The notes under the pieces are model-generated. The model saw only the letters and a list, made by a program, of their open reading frames with translations. It ran no database searches and had not been told where the DNA came from. This document shows positions 35,023 to 47,882 of a stretch of 64,000 bases of DNA, piece after piece (position 1 is the first letter of the stretch; every line of letters begins with the position of its first letter). This stretch comes from Artocarpus heterophyllus (Eukaryota; Streptophyta; Magnoliopsida; Rosales; Moraceae), in assembly GCA_025403435.1 (NCBI GenBank), contig CM046354.1, positions 34,437,533 through 34,501,532 on the forward strand. The letters are read 5' to 3'. The position numbers were made by a program, and so were the translations under genes.

Positions 35023-38000
35023 TTAAGTGCTTCTTCTGTGGGAAGGTTGGGCACATAAAGAAGCATTGCAAGGACTTCTTTTCCAAAGGAGGTAGGTGTG
35101 ATCTTCTGTATTTAAAAACTTGTTTGGTTGAGGAATCTAGTGGCATTTGGGTCATGGATTCCAGTGCAACTAATCAAGTTTGTGTTTCTCTACAGGGGTT
35201 CAAAGAAATGAGAAGTCTACTACGTGAAGACTTCACGCTTCGAATGGGCGATTGATCCTTGGTCTTAGTGAAAGTAGTGGGAGACATCCATCTTCATTTT
35301 GATAGTTATAGGAATTTAATTTTGCAAGATTGTTTTTATGTTCCTAAATTTAAAAGGAATTTAATTTCTACAGCTTGTCTATTTAAAGACTCATATTTGG
35401 TTTCTTTTAATGATAAAGTGGTGATTCATAAAAATAAATCTTTTATATGTTATGGATGGATGCAAAATAATCTATATTTTATCAAACCTAAGATGGACTT
35501 ACAACTTAATGATGAGATGAATGATAATAACTCTAAAAGACTTAAAACATCTCACTCTAATAAGACTTATCTTTAGCATTTTCGCCTTGGTCATATTAAC
35601 GTGAATAGGATTCAAAGGTTAGTAAGGGATGGACCTTTAAGTCACTTAAAGGTGGAATCTATACATCAACGTGAATCTTGTTTGAAGGGTAAAATGACCA
35701 AAAGACCATACTAGTCTAAGGGCAATAGGGCCAAAGGGGTTCTAGAACTTGTGCATAGTGATATTTGCGGACCAATGAACATCCGGGCACAAGGAGGGTA
35801 TGAGTATTTCATCACTTTTATCGATGATTACTCAAGATATGGGTATGTGTACCTGATGCACCACAAAAGCAAAACTTTTGACAAGTTCAGGGAGTTTCGG
35901 GCTGAAGTGAAAAAACAATTAGGTAGACCCATAAAGGCACTTCGATCCGATCGAGGTGGAGAATACCTTTCGGATGAGTTCTTGGGACACTTATTAGAGA
36001 ATGGGATTTTATCCCATGTGACTACATCGGGCACTCCGTAGCAGAATGGCATAGTAGGGAGAAGGAATAGGACTTTATTGGAGATGGTAAGGTCCATGAT
36101 GAGTTATTCATCATTGCCTTTATCCTTTTGGGGATATGCGTTACAAACCGCATGTTATTTTTTGAACAATGTGCCTTCAAAATCGGTCCTTAAAACTCCT
36201 CGCGAGTTGTGGACAGGCAATAAGACATCCTTAAACCATATTTGCATATGGGGATGTCCGAATCATGTCTTGTTTAAGGATGCAAATAAGTTAGAAGCAC
36301 ATTCAAAAGTTTGCATGTTTATAGGATATCCAAAAGGGACTAAAGGGGGTTATTTCTATAACCCAAAGGAAAATAATGTTGTGGTTTCAACTAATGCAAC
36401 TTTCCTTGAGGAGAGTTACATGGACGACTTTAAACCTCAAAGCAAAGTGGTGCTTGAGGAGTTAAGGGGTGATTCAATCACTCCTGAGGTTCCAAATGAA
36501 ACCATTCCGATCAGTATAGAAAAACCAAACAAACCTAAACAACAACCTAAGGGGCTTCAGCATAGTGGAAGGATCAGGCGTCAACCTGAGAGGTATATGC
36601 TCAATGGGGAGGTCTTCTTGGCTGAACTAGATGAACATGATAGGGATCTTTATACTTACGTAGAGACTATGGAGGATGTTGATTCAAAACTCTGGACAGA
36701 GGCCATGAACACAGAGATGAAGTCTATGGAGACTAATCAGGTCTGGGAGCTTGTGGATCTTCCCAAAGGGGTAAAACCCATAGGGTGTAAGTGGATCTAC
36801 AAGAGGAAAAGAGGAGTGGAAGGAAAGGTCAAAACCTTTAAGGCTAGACTAGTAGCTAAGGGTTACACACAAAAAGAAGGAATCAATTTTGAGGAAACCT
36901 TTTCGCCTATAGCCATGCTCAAGTCCATTTGGATTCTCTTGCCCACAGCTGCCGCTTTCAACTACGAGATTTGACAAATGGATGTCAAGATGGCTTTTTT
37001 GAATGGCTATCTTGATGAGTCCATTTACATGGAACAACCAGACAAGTTCAAGGTCAAGGATCAAGAGGGTAAGGTTTGTAAGCTACTAAAGTCAATTTAT
37101 GGACTTAAGTAGGCTTCTCGTTCTTGGAACATAAGATTTGATTAGGTGATCAAGACTTATAGGTTCTCACAGAATGTGGATGAGCCATGTGTTTACAAAC
37201 ACATTAAGGATGGGAAGGTCATTTTTCTACTACTTTATGTAGATGGTATTCTGCTAATTGGTAATGACATTGAGGCATTGTCAAATTATGGTTGACCAAG
37301 CAGCTTGACATGAAGGACTTGGGTGAGGCTAATTTTGCTCTCGATATTCAGATCTTTTGGGATAGGAAGAACAAAATGATAGCTTTATCCCAGGCCGGCT
37401 ACGTAGATAAAATTCTCAAGAGATTTACAATGCAGGATTCCAAGAAAGGTGGGCAACCATCTAGGTCTAGAATTACTCTTTCTAAGAAAGACTCCAACGT
37501 CTGATGAAGAAAGAGAATACATGAAGAAGGTGCCTTATGCTTCGGCAGTGGGTAGTCTCATGTATGCCATGCTTTGCACAAGACCAGATATTTATTATGC
37601 GGTCAGGATTGTAAGCAGATTTTAGGCAAATCCAGGACCGAACCACTAGGTTGTCGTTAAGCATGTTTTCAAGTATCTGAAAAGAACTTGAGGGTATATG
37701 CTTGTATATTCGGGTGAGGACTTGACTCCTCTAGCATATACTGACTTGGATTTTCAATCCTGTTTGGATTCTAGGAACTCGACTTCAGGTTTTGTGTTGA
37801 CTTAGGCTGGCGGGGCCATCAGTTGAAGAAGTGTGATGAAAGATTGCACTTCAAATTCAATGATCGAGGCCGAGTATGTGGCAGCTAATGATGCTTCAAA
37901 AGAAGCAGTGTGGCTCTATAAGTACCTTGGGGATCTTGAGGTAGTTCTCGGTATGGATAAGGCGGTATCGCTGTACTATGATAATAGTACGACAGTAGCT

Positions 38001-38215
38001 AATGCTAAGGAACCAAGATTTCACGAGGAAAGTAAGCATATTGATTAGAAGTATCATGTGATAAAGGACTTCGTTGAGGGTAGGCATATCACGGTGTACA
38101 AGATCACATTAGAGGACAATTTAGCTGATCCATTTATGAAGACACTTAGTAGGAGAGTCTTCGAGAGGTATGTGGAAGCTATGGGGATGCGAGATTTGTC
38201 ATATTTACTCACTTA
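35023..38215 (+). pseudogene. Copia B gag-pol, remainder after gypsy D1
   Basis: It resumes in the zinc knuckle, intact here as CFFCGKVGHIKKHC, then the protease region with DSSA in place of DSGA (~35158). Gag-pre-integrase is at 35259-35576 and the integrase core at 35751-36041, with an HSDICGP Asp and LRSDRGGEY. After a stop, the 298-codon open piece 36078-36974 follows, beginning with integrase and ending in reverse transcriptase. The third integrase acidic residue, Glu before RRNR, is Gly. The reverse transcriptase box at about 37240 reads YVDG instead of YVDD. RNase H runs to ~38048 with EAEYVAANDASKEAVW and KHID. The final purine-rich tract is 38216-38230. This is the best-preserved copia pol in the window but catalytically dead. 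Confidence 0.92.
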
Positions 38216-38230
38216 GTGCAAGAGGGAGAT

Positions 38231-38404
38231 TGTTAGACATGAATGCCCTAAGGAGTAAAAATGTAATAAGTTTTTGGGGACATTTTTATCTATAAAGAAT
38301 TTATTTATTATTTATATACAAAAGCTTGTCCTCTTTACGTTCATATTAGTTGAATGTATGTTAAGCAAACAATAGTCTGAGACTATCGGTCTAAACCTTT
38401 AAGA
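38231..38404 (+). mobile_element. Copia B 3' LTR, only the first ~174 bp
   Basis: TGTTAGACATG follows a purine tract and is family LTR up to CTAAACCTTTAAGA. It then passes directly into gag-pre-integrase coding sequence of another copy (C). The remaining ~1.8 kb of LTR and the target duplication are missing, so the junction is a deletion or illegitimate recombination. Confidence 0.85.
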
Positions 38405-40018
38405 CCGAATAACACTAAAAGACCTAAGACTTCTCACTCTAATGAGAGTTATTTTTTGCATTTCTGGTTAGGTCATATTAGGTTGAATAGGATTCAAATG
38501 TTGGTAAGAGATGGATCTTTAAGTCACTTAAAGGTGGAATCTATACTATAATGTGAATCTTATTTGGAGGGCAAAATGACCAAAAGACCATTCGGGTCTT
38601 ATGCCAATGGGGCCGAAGGGGTTCTAAAACTTATACATAGTGATGTTTACGGACCTATGAACATCCGGGCACAAGTAGGGTATGAATATTTCGTCACTTT
38701 TTTGATGGTTACTCATGGTATGGGTATGTGTACCTAATGCACCACAAAAGCAAAACGTTTGACAAGTTCTGGGAGTTTCTGGCTAAAGTGAGAAAGCAAT
38801 TGGGTGGACCCATAAAGGCAATTTGATCTGATCGAGGTAGAGAATACCTTTCGATGAGTTCTTGAAAACTTATTAGAGAATGGGATATTATCGCATCTGA
38901 CTACACCGGGCACTCTACGACAGAATGGCATAGCGGAGATAAGAAATAAGACTTTGTTAGACATGGTTAGGTCCATGATGTGTTATTCATCATTTCCTTT
39001 GTCCTTTTGGGGATATGCATTGCAAACTGCATGATATCTTTTGAATGATGTGCCTTCAAAATTGGTCCCTAAAACTCCTCACGAGTTGTGGATGGGCAGG
39101 AAGACATCCTTAAACCATTTTTACATGTGGGGGTGTCCGGCTCATGCCTATTTAAGGATGCGAATAAGTTGGAAGCACATTCAAAAGTTTGCATATTTGT
39201 AGGGTTATTTTTATAACCCAAAGGAAAATAAAGTCGTGGTTTCAACTAATGCGACTTTCCTCGAGGAAAGTTACATGAACGACTTTAAGCCTTAAAGTAA
39301 AGTGGTGCTTGAGGAGTTGAGGAATGTTTTGATCACTTCGGGGGATTCGGCAAAAACCACTCCAATCAGTGTAGAAAAACAAAACAAACCTAAACAATAA
39401 CCTAAGGGGCTTTGGCATAGTGAGAGGATTAGGCGTCAACCCGTGTGGTATATGTTCAATGGTGATAGGGATTCTTACACTTACGTAGAGGCTATGGAGG
39501 ACATTGATTCGAAACTCTAGACAGAGGCCATGAATACAGAAATGAAGTCTATAGAGACTAATTGAGTCTATGAGCTTGTGGATCTTTCCAAGGGGGTGAA
39601 AACCATAGGCTGTAAATGGATCTACAAGAGGAAGAGAGGAGTGATGGAAAGGTCGAAACCTTTAAGGCTAGACTGGTAGCTAAGGCATACATGCAAAAGG
39701 AAGGAATCAATTATGAAGAAACCTTTTCACCTATAGCCATGCTTAAATCCATCCGTATTTTCTTGTCCATAGCTGCTGCTCTCGACTACGAGATTTGATA
39801 TATGGATGTCAAGATGGCCTTTCTAAATGGCTATCTTGATAAGTCCATCTATATAGAACAACCAGACGTGTTCAAGGTCAAGGGTCAGGACGGTAAGGTT
39901 TCTAAGTTGCTAAAGTTAATATATGGACTTAAGTAGGCTTCCTGTTCTTGGAACATCAAATTTTGATCAAGTGATCAAGACTTATGGGCTCGCACAAAAT
40001 GTGGATGAACCATGTGTG
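38405..40018 (+). pseudogene. Copia C pol, left part (split by M2)
   Basis: It begins in gag-pre-integrase (KTSHSNESYF-like), then the integrase core from ~38640 and reverse transcriptase from ~39590, with VAKAYMQKEGINYEETFSPIAM. It ends at VDEPCV, where M2 is inserted after the duplicated GTGTG. The frame continues at 51541 with YKHIKDGK. There are many stops and frameshifts. The 5' part of this copy is missing. Confidence 0.88.
40014..40018. repeat. TSD GTGTG, left (copia M2)
   Basis: Repeated at 51536-51540. Taking out M2 and one copy restores the VYKHIKDG region of copia C pol. Confidence 0.9.
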
Positions 40019-42031
40019 TGTGGGAAAAATAATACACAGCTGAATTTAAAAATTTTTTATATCAGAGTATTTTCTAAAACACAAGTTTGACATCCTATAT
40101 GCATAAATTAAGCAAATCCTACTAACCTTGTATATGCCAAAAAGGATCCGCAATACTTGAAGAGAAGTAACATTCTAGAAAGACCTCAACCAACTAGCCT
40201 TCTTTGCTATTCTCTATCCACGATTAGAGTGAGTTTGGGCTCAGACATACTTCTCTTCCACTAGACGACTCTCCTTCCAACTAATAGAGAGAACCTAAAG
40301 CTAGTGTTTATGATTTGTGAACAAGAGCTCTCAAGGAGTTTTCAAAATCTCACTAGTAAAGTATCACTCTTAATCTCTCAATTGTTCTAAATAATAACGA
40401 GACTCACTCACTTTTATAGAGGTTGGGCCTAGGAGTCGGTCCTTATGAGATAATGCCTCAAAATTTGAATTAGAATCAAATTCGAATCATATCTGATGAA
40501 ATCCGCGTGATCTTTTTATCACACGGTCGATATGCTAATCTGTCTAACCGGCATGCTGAACTTGCCACATCGGTATGCCGAACGTGATGATTGACATGCC
40601 AAACTGTTGATAAAAATTTCAGCAAATCTTTTGTTTTCCACCAGAGATTCTATAGGATAAAGTCTCAGTTTTAATTCAAATAACCTAATAGAAAAGTTAT
40701 CCAATTAAAACAACTTTATCTAGATAATCTCTAGGAAAATAAATGAATTCAGAATAATTTAACAAGTTTATCTTGAATTAATTCAAAATTAATCCAACCG
40801 ACAAACAAAAAGGAATTATCTGATCTCGATAATTCAACAAGTTTATCTTGAATCAATTTTGTCACAAAATTAATTCAACCGGTAAACAGACATGAATTAT
40901 TTTTCAAATTTCAGCCAATCTAATAAATCTGACATAAGTCACCAATTATTGGAAAAACACGTTGTATCGTAACCGGATTTTTGTGAGCTAGCAAAGGGGA
41001 CCTGATGGACCTATATAGTTCAAGCTCTCGATAATTATAAAACCCAATATTCTTGATATATATTTCATAATTATCAACTCCAACGCTGCTCCACTAAAAG
41101 CTTGGAGCTACACCCTCAAACTATATAGAATTACGAAGCCTGTATAGCTAAGTCTCTATGAGATATCATAGTGTATCATATCCCCATAGGATTATCCATA
41201 ACCGGCTTAAGGTCAAATTTTGTCTTACCTTCTCGATTATTTTTATCTTACATTCCATTACCTCACCATTGGAAAACTTACCATCTAGAGATGGTATACC
41301 ATTTAGTTAGACCTATGTATCAAAATGGTTGAGCGCTTCAGTTTTCCAAATACAAGATAACACATATAAGAGGATATCACTACTCCTAAAGAGGAGCTAT
41401 GGATTTCATATCTATGAATAACAAGTCTACGGTATCATGAGTCATGCCTCCAACATACCGACGTGCATACCACTATTAAAATGTGGGTGTCACCCTTTGG
41501 TACATCAAAAGACACAAGTCAAGACAATGGGCCGACTATTGATCTAAAGATTAAGATACAATACAAATGATTGTCTAAAGTGAGTCAATTTGCTGAGACA
41601 AAATTATTAATCTAAATCAATTCACTTTATGTCCCGATCCAACACATTGTCATCTATGACAATGTGCCAATGTTTCTATTCATGGAGTCCACCCCCGATG
41701 GCCAAGACAAACCATCTCCCAATATGGATATAGACATCATAACAAAATTTACATGAATAAAGCGCCCAACTTTATTCCCTCGATTGTGGATCTTAAGATT
41801 TAGACTACCACCTTGTGGATTATGTGTTCTACATAATCTATCCATCATATGCCTAATTCTTAAAGCTTTAGACCGACAATATCAGACTTTTGTTTGCTTA
41901 ACATACAATCAACAAATATGGACGTAAAGAGGACAAGATTTGGTATATAAATAATAAATATATTCTTTATTGATAAGAAGGTCTCCAAAAACATATTACA
42001 ATTTTACTCCTTAGGGCATACACATCTAACA
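40019..42031 (-). mobile_element. Copia M2 3' LTR
   Basis: 2013 bp. In plus-strand reading it begins TGTGGGAAAAATAATACAC and ends CATCTAACA. The minus-strand TATA region is at about 40413-40420. Decayed dyad repeats lie at 40535-40610. The donor-like site is altered to GTTAGTAGG. Confidence 0.9.
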
Positions 42032-42051
42032 ATCTCCTACTTCCACTAAGC
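42032..42051 (-). other. Polypurine tract, copia M2
   Basis: On the minus strand a purine-rich stretch (AGTGGAAGTAGGAGAT) precedes the 3' LTR start. Confidence 0.8.
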
Positions 42052-43876
42052 GAGTAAATATGATAAATCTCGCATCCCCATAGCTTCCACATGCCTCTCG
42101 AAGACTTTCCTAGTAAGTGCCTTCATGAATGGATCAACTAAATTATCCTCTGACATGATTTTGCACACCGTGACATGCCCTTCCTCAACAAAGTCCTTTA
42201 TCACATGATACGTCCGATTAATATGCTTACTCTTCTTGTAAAATCTTGGTTCCTTAGCATTAGCTATCGTGGCACTGTTATAGCAGTATAGTCATACCGC
42301 CTTATCTATAATAATAACTACCTCAAGATCCCTAAAGAACTTGCGGAGCCACATTGCTTCTTTCGAAGCATCACTGGCTGCCACATACTTGGCCTCCATC
42401 GTTGAATCCAAAGTGCAATCTTGCTTCATACTTCTCCAACTGATGGCGTCGCTGCCCAAAGTAAACATAAACCCCGAAGTTGATCTCCTTGAATCCAGAC
42501 AAGATTAAAAATCTAAGTCAGTATATCATAGAGGAGTTAAGTCCTCAACTGAATACACAAGCATGTACCCTCGAGTCCTTCTTAGGTACTTGAAAATATG
42601 CTTAAACACAACCTAATGGTTTGGTCCCAGATGCTCCTGAAATCGACTTACAATCCTGACCGCATAACAAATATCCGGTCATGTGCAAAGCATGTCATAC
42701 ATGAAACTACCTACTACTGAAGCATAAGGCACCTTCTTCATGTATTCTCTTTCTTCCTCATACTTTAGAGAGTCTTTCTTAGAAAGAGTAATTCCAGACC
42801 TAGATGGTTGCCCACCTTTCTTGGAATCCTATATTGCAAACCTCCTGAGAATTTTATCTATGTAGCCGGCCTGGGACAAACCTATCATTTTGTTCTTCCT
42901 ATCCCAAAAGAGCTTAATATCAAGGGAAAATTAGCCTCACCCAAGTCCTTTATGTCAAACTACTTCGTCAACCATAATTTGACCAATAACAATGCCCCAA
43001 CGTTATTGCCAATCAGTAGAATGTCATCAACATAGAGCAGCAGAAAAACCACCTTCCCATCCTTAATGTGTTTGTAAACACATGGCTTATCCACATTTTG
43101 TGAGAACCCATAAGCCTTGATCACCTTATCAAATCTTATGTTTCAAGAACAAGAAATTTGTTTAAGTCCATAAATTGACTTTAGCAGCTTACAAACCTTA
43201 CCCTCTTAACCCCTGACCTTGAACCCGTCTAGTTGTTCCATATAAATGGACTCATCAAGATATGCATTTAGAAAATTCATCTTGACATCCATCTACCAAA
43301 TCTCGTAGTCGAGAGCAACAGCTATGGACAAGAGTATCTGGATGGACTTAAGCATGGCTACAGGCAAAAAGATTTCCTCGTAATCGATTCCTTCCTTTTG
43401 TCTATAACCCTTAGCTACTAGTCTAGCCTTAAAGGTTTCAACTTTTCTCTATCCACTTCTCTTTTCCTCTTGTAGACCCACTTATACCCTTTGGGTTTTA
43501 CCCCTTCAGGAAGGTCCATAAGCTCTCAGACCCAATTAGTCTCCATAGACTTCATCTTTGTGTTCATGGCCTCTGTCCAGAGTTTCGAATCAACATCCTC
43601 CATAGCCTTTTCATAAGTATAAGGATCCTATCATGTTCATCTGGTTCAGCCAAGAAGGCCTCCTCATTGAACATATACCTCTCAGGATGACGCCCGATCC
43701 TCCCACAACACCGAAGCCCCTTAAGGTATTAATCGGGTTTATTTGATTTTTCTACACTGATCGAAATGGTTTCATTTAAAAGCTTTGGAGTGATTGGATC
43801 ACTCCATAACTCCTCAAGCACCACTTTGTTTCAAGGCTTAAAGTCATCCATGTAACTCTCCTCAAGGAAAGTTGTA
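42052..43876 (-). pseudogene. Copia M2 pol, C-terminal half
   Basis: From right to left: end of integrase, reverse transcriptase with intact YVDD at about 43030, and RNase H with EAKYVAAS and a KHINRTYHVIKDF-like end near 42200-42420. Frameshifts and stops occur throughout. It joins, across the solo LTR, to the part at 45901-47882. Confidence 0.88.
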
Positions 43877-43881
43877 TTAGT
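43877..43881. repeat. TSD TTAGT, left (solo LTR)
   Basis: Repeated at 45896-45900. Removing the LTR plus one copy rejoins M2 pol at the VVVSTNATFLEES-like stretch. Confidence 0.92.
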
Positions 43882-45319
43882 TGTTAGACATGTATGCCCT
43901 AAGGAGTAAAAATGTAATACGTTTTTGGAGACATTTTTATCAATAAAGAATTTATTGTTTTATATATACCAAATCTTGTCCTCTTTACGTTCATATTTGT
44001 TGAATGTATGATAAGCAAATAGTAGTTTGATACTGTCAGTCTAAACCTTAAGAATTGGGCATATGATGGACTGATTATGCGAAAGACACGATTCTTAAGG
44101 TGACGGTCTAAAACATATGATCCACAATCGAGGGAATAAAGTTGGGCACTTTATTCAAGTGAAGATTGTTATGTTGTCTATATCGCTTTTGGGAGATGGT
44201 TTGTCTTGGCCATCGGAGTTGGACTCCGTGAATAGAAACATTGGCACGTTGTCATAGGTGATGATGTGTTAGATCGGGGCATAAAGTGAATTGATTTGGA
44301 TTAATAATTCTGTCTTGGTAAATCGATTCACTTTAGACAGTCATTTGTATTGTATCTTAATCCTGAGATGAATAGTGGACCCGTTGTCTCGACTTGTGTC
44401 TTTTGATGTGCCAAAGGGTGACACCCACATCTCAATAGTGGTATGCATACCGGTACGTTGGAGGCATGACTCTTGATAGCATAGACTTGTTATTCATAGA
44501 TATGGAATCCATAGCTCCTCTTTAGGAGTAATGATATCCTCTTATATGCGTTGTCCTGTAATTGAAAAACTGGAGCGCTCAACCATTTGGATACATAGGT
44601 ATAACCGAATGGTGTACTATCTTTGGATGGTAAGTTTTCTATTGGTGAGACAATGGAATGTAAGATAAAAATAATCGGGAAGGTAAGACAGAACTTGTCC
44701 TTAAGCTGATTATGGATTATCATATGGGGATACGATACACTTTGATATGTCATGGAGACTTAGCTGCACGAGCTTCGTAATTCTATAAAGTTTGAGAATG
44801 CAGCTCCAAGCTTTTAGTGGAGTAGCGTTGGAGTTGATAATTGTGAAATGTATATCTGGGATATTGGGCTTCATAATTATCACAAGCTTGAACTTTATAC
44901 GTCCATTTTGGTCCCCTTTGCTAGCTCACAAAGTCCTGTAACGACACGACGTGCTTTTCCAATAATTGGTGACTTATGTCGAATTTATCAGATTGGTTTA
45001 AAATTTGTAAGAATCAAATAATTCATGTATGTTTATCGGTTGCATTAATTTTTTAAGAAATTAGTTCAAGATAAACTTGTTGAATTATTGCGATCTAATA
45101 ATTCTTGTCTGTTTATCGGTTGTTTTAATTTTGGACAAATTAGAACAAGATAAACTTGTAGAATTATTGTGAATTGATTTATTTTCTTAGAGATTATCTT
45201 GATAAAGTTTGTTTTGATCAGATATCTTCTCTATTTGGTTATTTGAATCAATACTGAGACTTTATCCTTTAGAATCTTGGGCGGAAAATAAAAGATTCAC
45301 GGAGATTTTTTCTCGGGAG

Positions 45320-45375
45320 TTCGGCCTGCCGAATGACGTGGTCGGCCTACCGAACTGGTCTGTTCGGCCTGCCGA
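45320..45375. repeat. Dyad minisatellite upstream of LTR TATA box
   Basis: Three near-perfect units, TTCGGCCTGCCGAA, TCGGCCTACCGAA and TTCGGCCTGCCGA, have cores starting at 45321, 45342 and 45364. Spacing is 21 and 22 bp. They lie about 120 bp upstream of the TATA box, in a promoter-proximal position. Confidence 0.85.
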
Positions 45376-45493
45376 TCAGCAGGAGATAAGATTATGCATT
45401 TTCACGCAGATCTTATCATATATTGATCTGAACTTGATTCTGTTTCAAGTTTTTGAGACCTAATCTGATATGGACTGACCCCAGGACCAATAG

Positions 45494-45501
45494 CTATAAA
45501 A
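45494..45501 (+). promoter_or_regulatory. TATA box, solo LTR
   Basis: TATAAAAAGGG, at the same relative place as in the LTRs at 22757 and 52584. Confidence 0.7.
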
Positions 45502-45895
45502 AGGGAGTGAGTCTTATTATTTACTCAGATCAGTCGAGAGATTAAGAGTGATACTCTTCTAGTGAGCATCTAAAAACACCCTGAGAGCTTTTGTTCACAA
45601 ATCACGAACACTAGCTTTGGGTTCTCTCTATTAGTTGGAAGGAGCGTCACTGGTGGAAAAGTTGTACGTGTGAGCCCACACTCACTCCGGTTGTGGATAG
45701 AGAATAGCAAAGAAGACCAGTTGGTTGAGGCTCTTCTGGAACGTTACTTCTCTACACAGGTTGCGGAGGTTCTGCGGCACACTGAGGTTAGTAAGATCTG
45801 TCTAATTTATACATATAACATGTCGAACTTGTGTTTTGGAAATTACTCTGATGAACTTTTTTTTTTAAATTCCGCTGCGCACTTTGTTTCCAACA

Positions 45896-45900
45896 TTAGT
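45896..45900. repeat. TSD TTAGT, right (solo LTR)
   Basis: Exact copy of 43877-43881. Confidence 0.92.
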
Positions 45901-47882
45901 TAAAACCACGACTTTATTTTCCTTTGGGTTATAGAGATAACTCCCTTTAGTCTCTTTTGGATATCCTACAAACATGCAAACATCCAAATGTGCTTCGAAC
46001 GTATTTGCATCCTTAAATAGGACAAAGGCAATGATGAATAACTCATCATGGACCTAACTATGTCCAATAAAGTCATATTTCTTCTCTCTGCCATGCCATT
46101 TTTCTACGGAGTGCCCGGTAAAATCAAATGGGATAAAATCCCATTCTTTAATAAGTGTCTTAAGAACTCGTCAAAAAGGTACTCACCACCTCGATTGAAT
46201 CAAAGTGCCTTCATGAGTCTACCCAATTGCTTTTCCACTTTAGCCAAAACTCCCTGAACTTGTCATCAGTTTCTCTCTTATGGTGCTTTAGGTACACATA
46301 CCCATACCTTGAGTGATCATCAATAAAAGTGACAAAGTACTCATACTCTCTTTGTGCCCAGATGTTCATCAGTCCGCAAAAATCACTATGAACAAGTTCT
46401 AGAACCCCTTCGGCCCTATTGCCCTTAGACTAGAATGGTCTTTTGGTCATTTTACCCTCCAAACAAGATTCACATTGAGGTATAGATTCTACCTTTAAGT
46501 GACTTAAAGGTCCATCCCTTACCTACCTTTGAATCCCATTTAGGTTAATATGACCAAGGCGCAAATGCCAAAGATAAGTCTTATTAGAGTGAGAAGTTTT
46601 AAGTCTTTTAGAGTTATTATCATTCATCTCAACATTAAGCAATAAGTCTATCTTAGGTTTGATAAAATATAAATTATTTTTTATCCATCCAAAATAGATA
46701 AAAGATTTATTTTTATGAATCACCACTTTATTATTAAAAAAAACAAAATAGGAGTCTTTAAGTAAGCAAGCTACAAAAATTAAATTCCTCTTAAATTTAG
46801 GAACATAAAAACAATCTCACAAAATTATATTCCTATAATTACCAAAATAAAGGTGGACATCTCCTACTGCTTCCACTAAGACCAAGGATCCATTGCCCAT
46901 CTGAAGCATGAAGTCTTCATGAAACAGACTTCTCGCTTCTTCTCGCTTCTATGAACCCCTATAGAGAAGCACAAACATGATTAGTTACATCAGAATCTAT
47001 GAACCAAATGTCACTGAACTCTTCAACCAAACAAGTTTTTAAATACAAAAGATCACACCTGCCTCCTTTAGAAAGGAAGTCCTTGCAATGCATCTTGATG
47101 TGCCTGACCTTCCTGCAGAAGCACTTAAGCTTTTTTGGGTTCTTTTTCTTATTCTTTTTCTTGCTCTTATTGTTAGTAGGAATAAAAGACTTTCCATTCT
47201 TGGCCTATTGCTTCTTTCCATTCCCAAGGTTAGGATTGGAACCAGAAGCAGCTACCATGTTGGTCTCACCACCTACAGGAGACTCCTTGATCAGCAGTTC
47301 AAACTCCTATAATTGTTTCATTAATTCTATTAAGGTCATATCCCATCTATTGCTCAAATTAAAAGTAGCTCTGAATGGAATAAATTTCTTAGACAAAGTC
47401 TCAAAAACCATAGTCTTCTATGTTTCAGCATCGATGTTGGCTCCATTGGTTTGTGCCTCAGCGAGGTAACCCATGACTAACATCATGTGCTCCTTTATAG
47501 ATGTTCTTGGTCTTTGCTTACAGTTCAAGAGTTTCCAAAGTGTCCCTTGTCGCTTTGTTAGGGCCTGGCCTCTAAACATGTCTTCTAGATTATCCAAGAT
47601 CTACTTAACAGTCTCATAATCCTCATGTTGAGCCTACAGCACATTATTCATGCTAGCCATAACATAGCAGCGGGTCTGATCGTTTGTATCTTTCTAACGA
47701 TCGTACGCTTGGAATTGCTCATTAGTGGAGTCTACTGCAGGCTCGAGAGGACAAGAAGTTGTTAGCACAAATTTTAGTTTATCAAAGGAGAGGACGATAT
47801 CCTAGTTTCATTTCCAATCATTGTAATTCTCTTTGGTTAATTGGTTTTTGTCAAGTATCGAAGATAAAGCGTTTTTAGACAT
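45901..47882 (-). pseudogene. Copia M2 gag and N-terminal pol
   Basis: ATG at 47880-47882 starts the gag. The gag domain runs to about 47290, followed by a Lys-rich tract and zinc knuckle region (~47060-47230), protease and gag-pre-integrase (46523-46726, with LYFIKPKIDLL and HLRLGHINLNGIQR). The integrase core then continues down to the solo LTR at 45900. Stops and frameshifts are frequent, so it is inactive. Confidence 0.88.

Larger units (their letters stand above)
43882..45895 (+). mobile_element. Solo copia LTR inside M2
   Basis: 2014 bp, from TGTTAGACATG to TTTCCAACA, flanked by the exact duplication TTAGT. No internal sequence is attached, so the rest of the element was lost by LTR-LTR recombination. 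It belongs to the same family, opposite in direction to its host. It is the most complete LTR here: dyad repeats 45320-45375, TATA box 45494 and donor-like GTTAGTAAGATC at 45787. Confidence 0.95.

Noticed and set aside
45670..45903. 77-codon plus-strand frame at the LTR U5 end (similar frames at 3045-3353 minus and 54302-54547)
   Set aside because: It reads through the donor-like site and LTR end into different downstream DNA in each copy, so the shared part reflects LTR identity rather than a gene.
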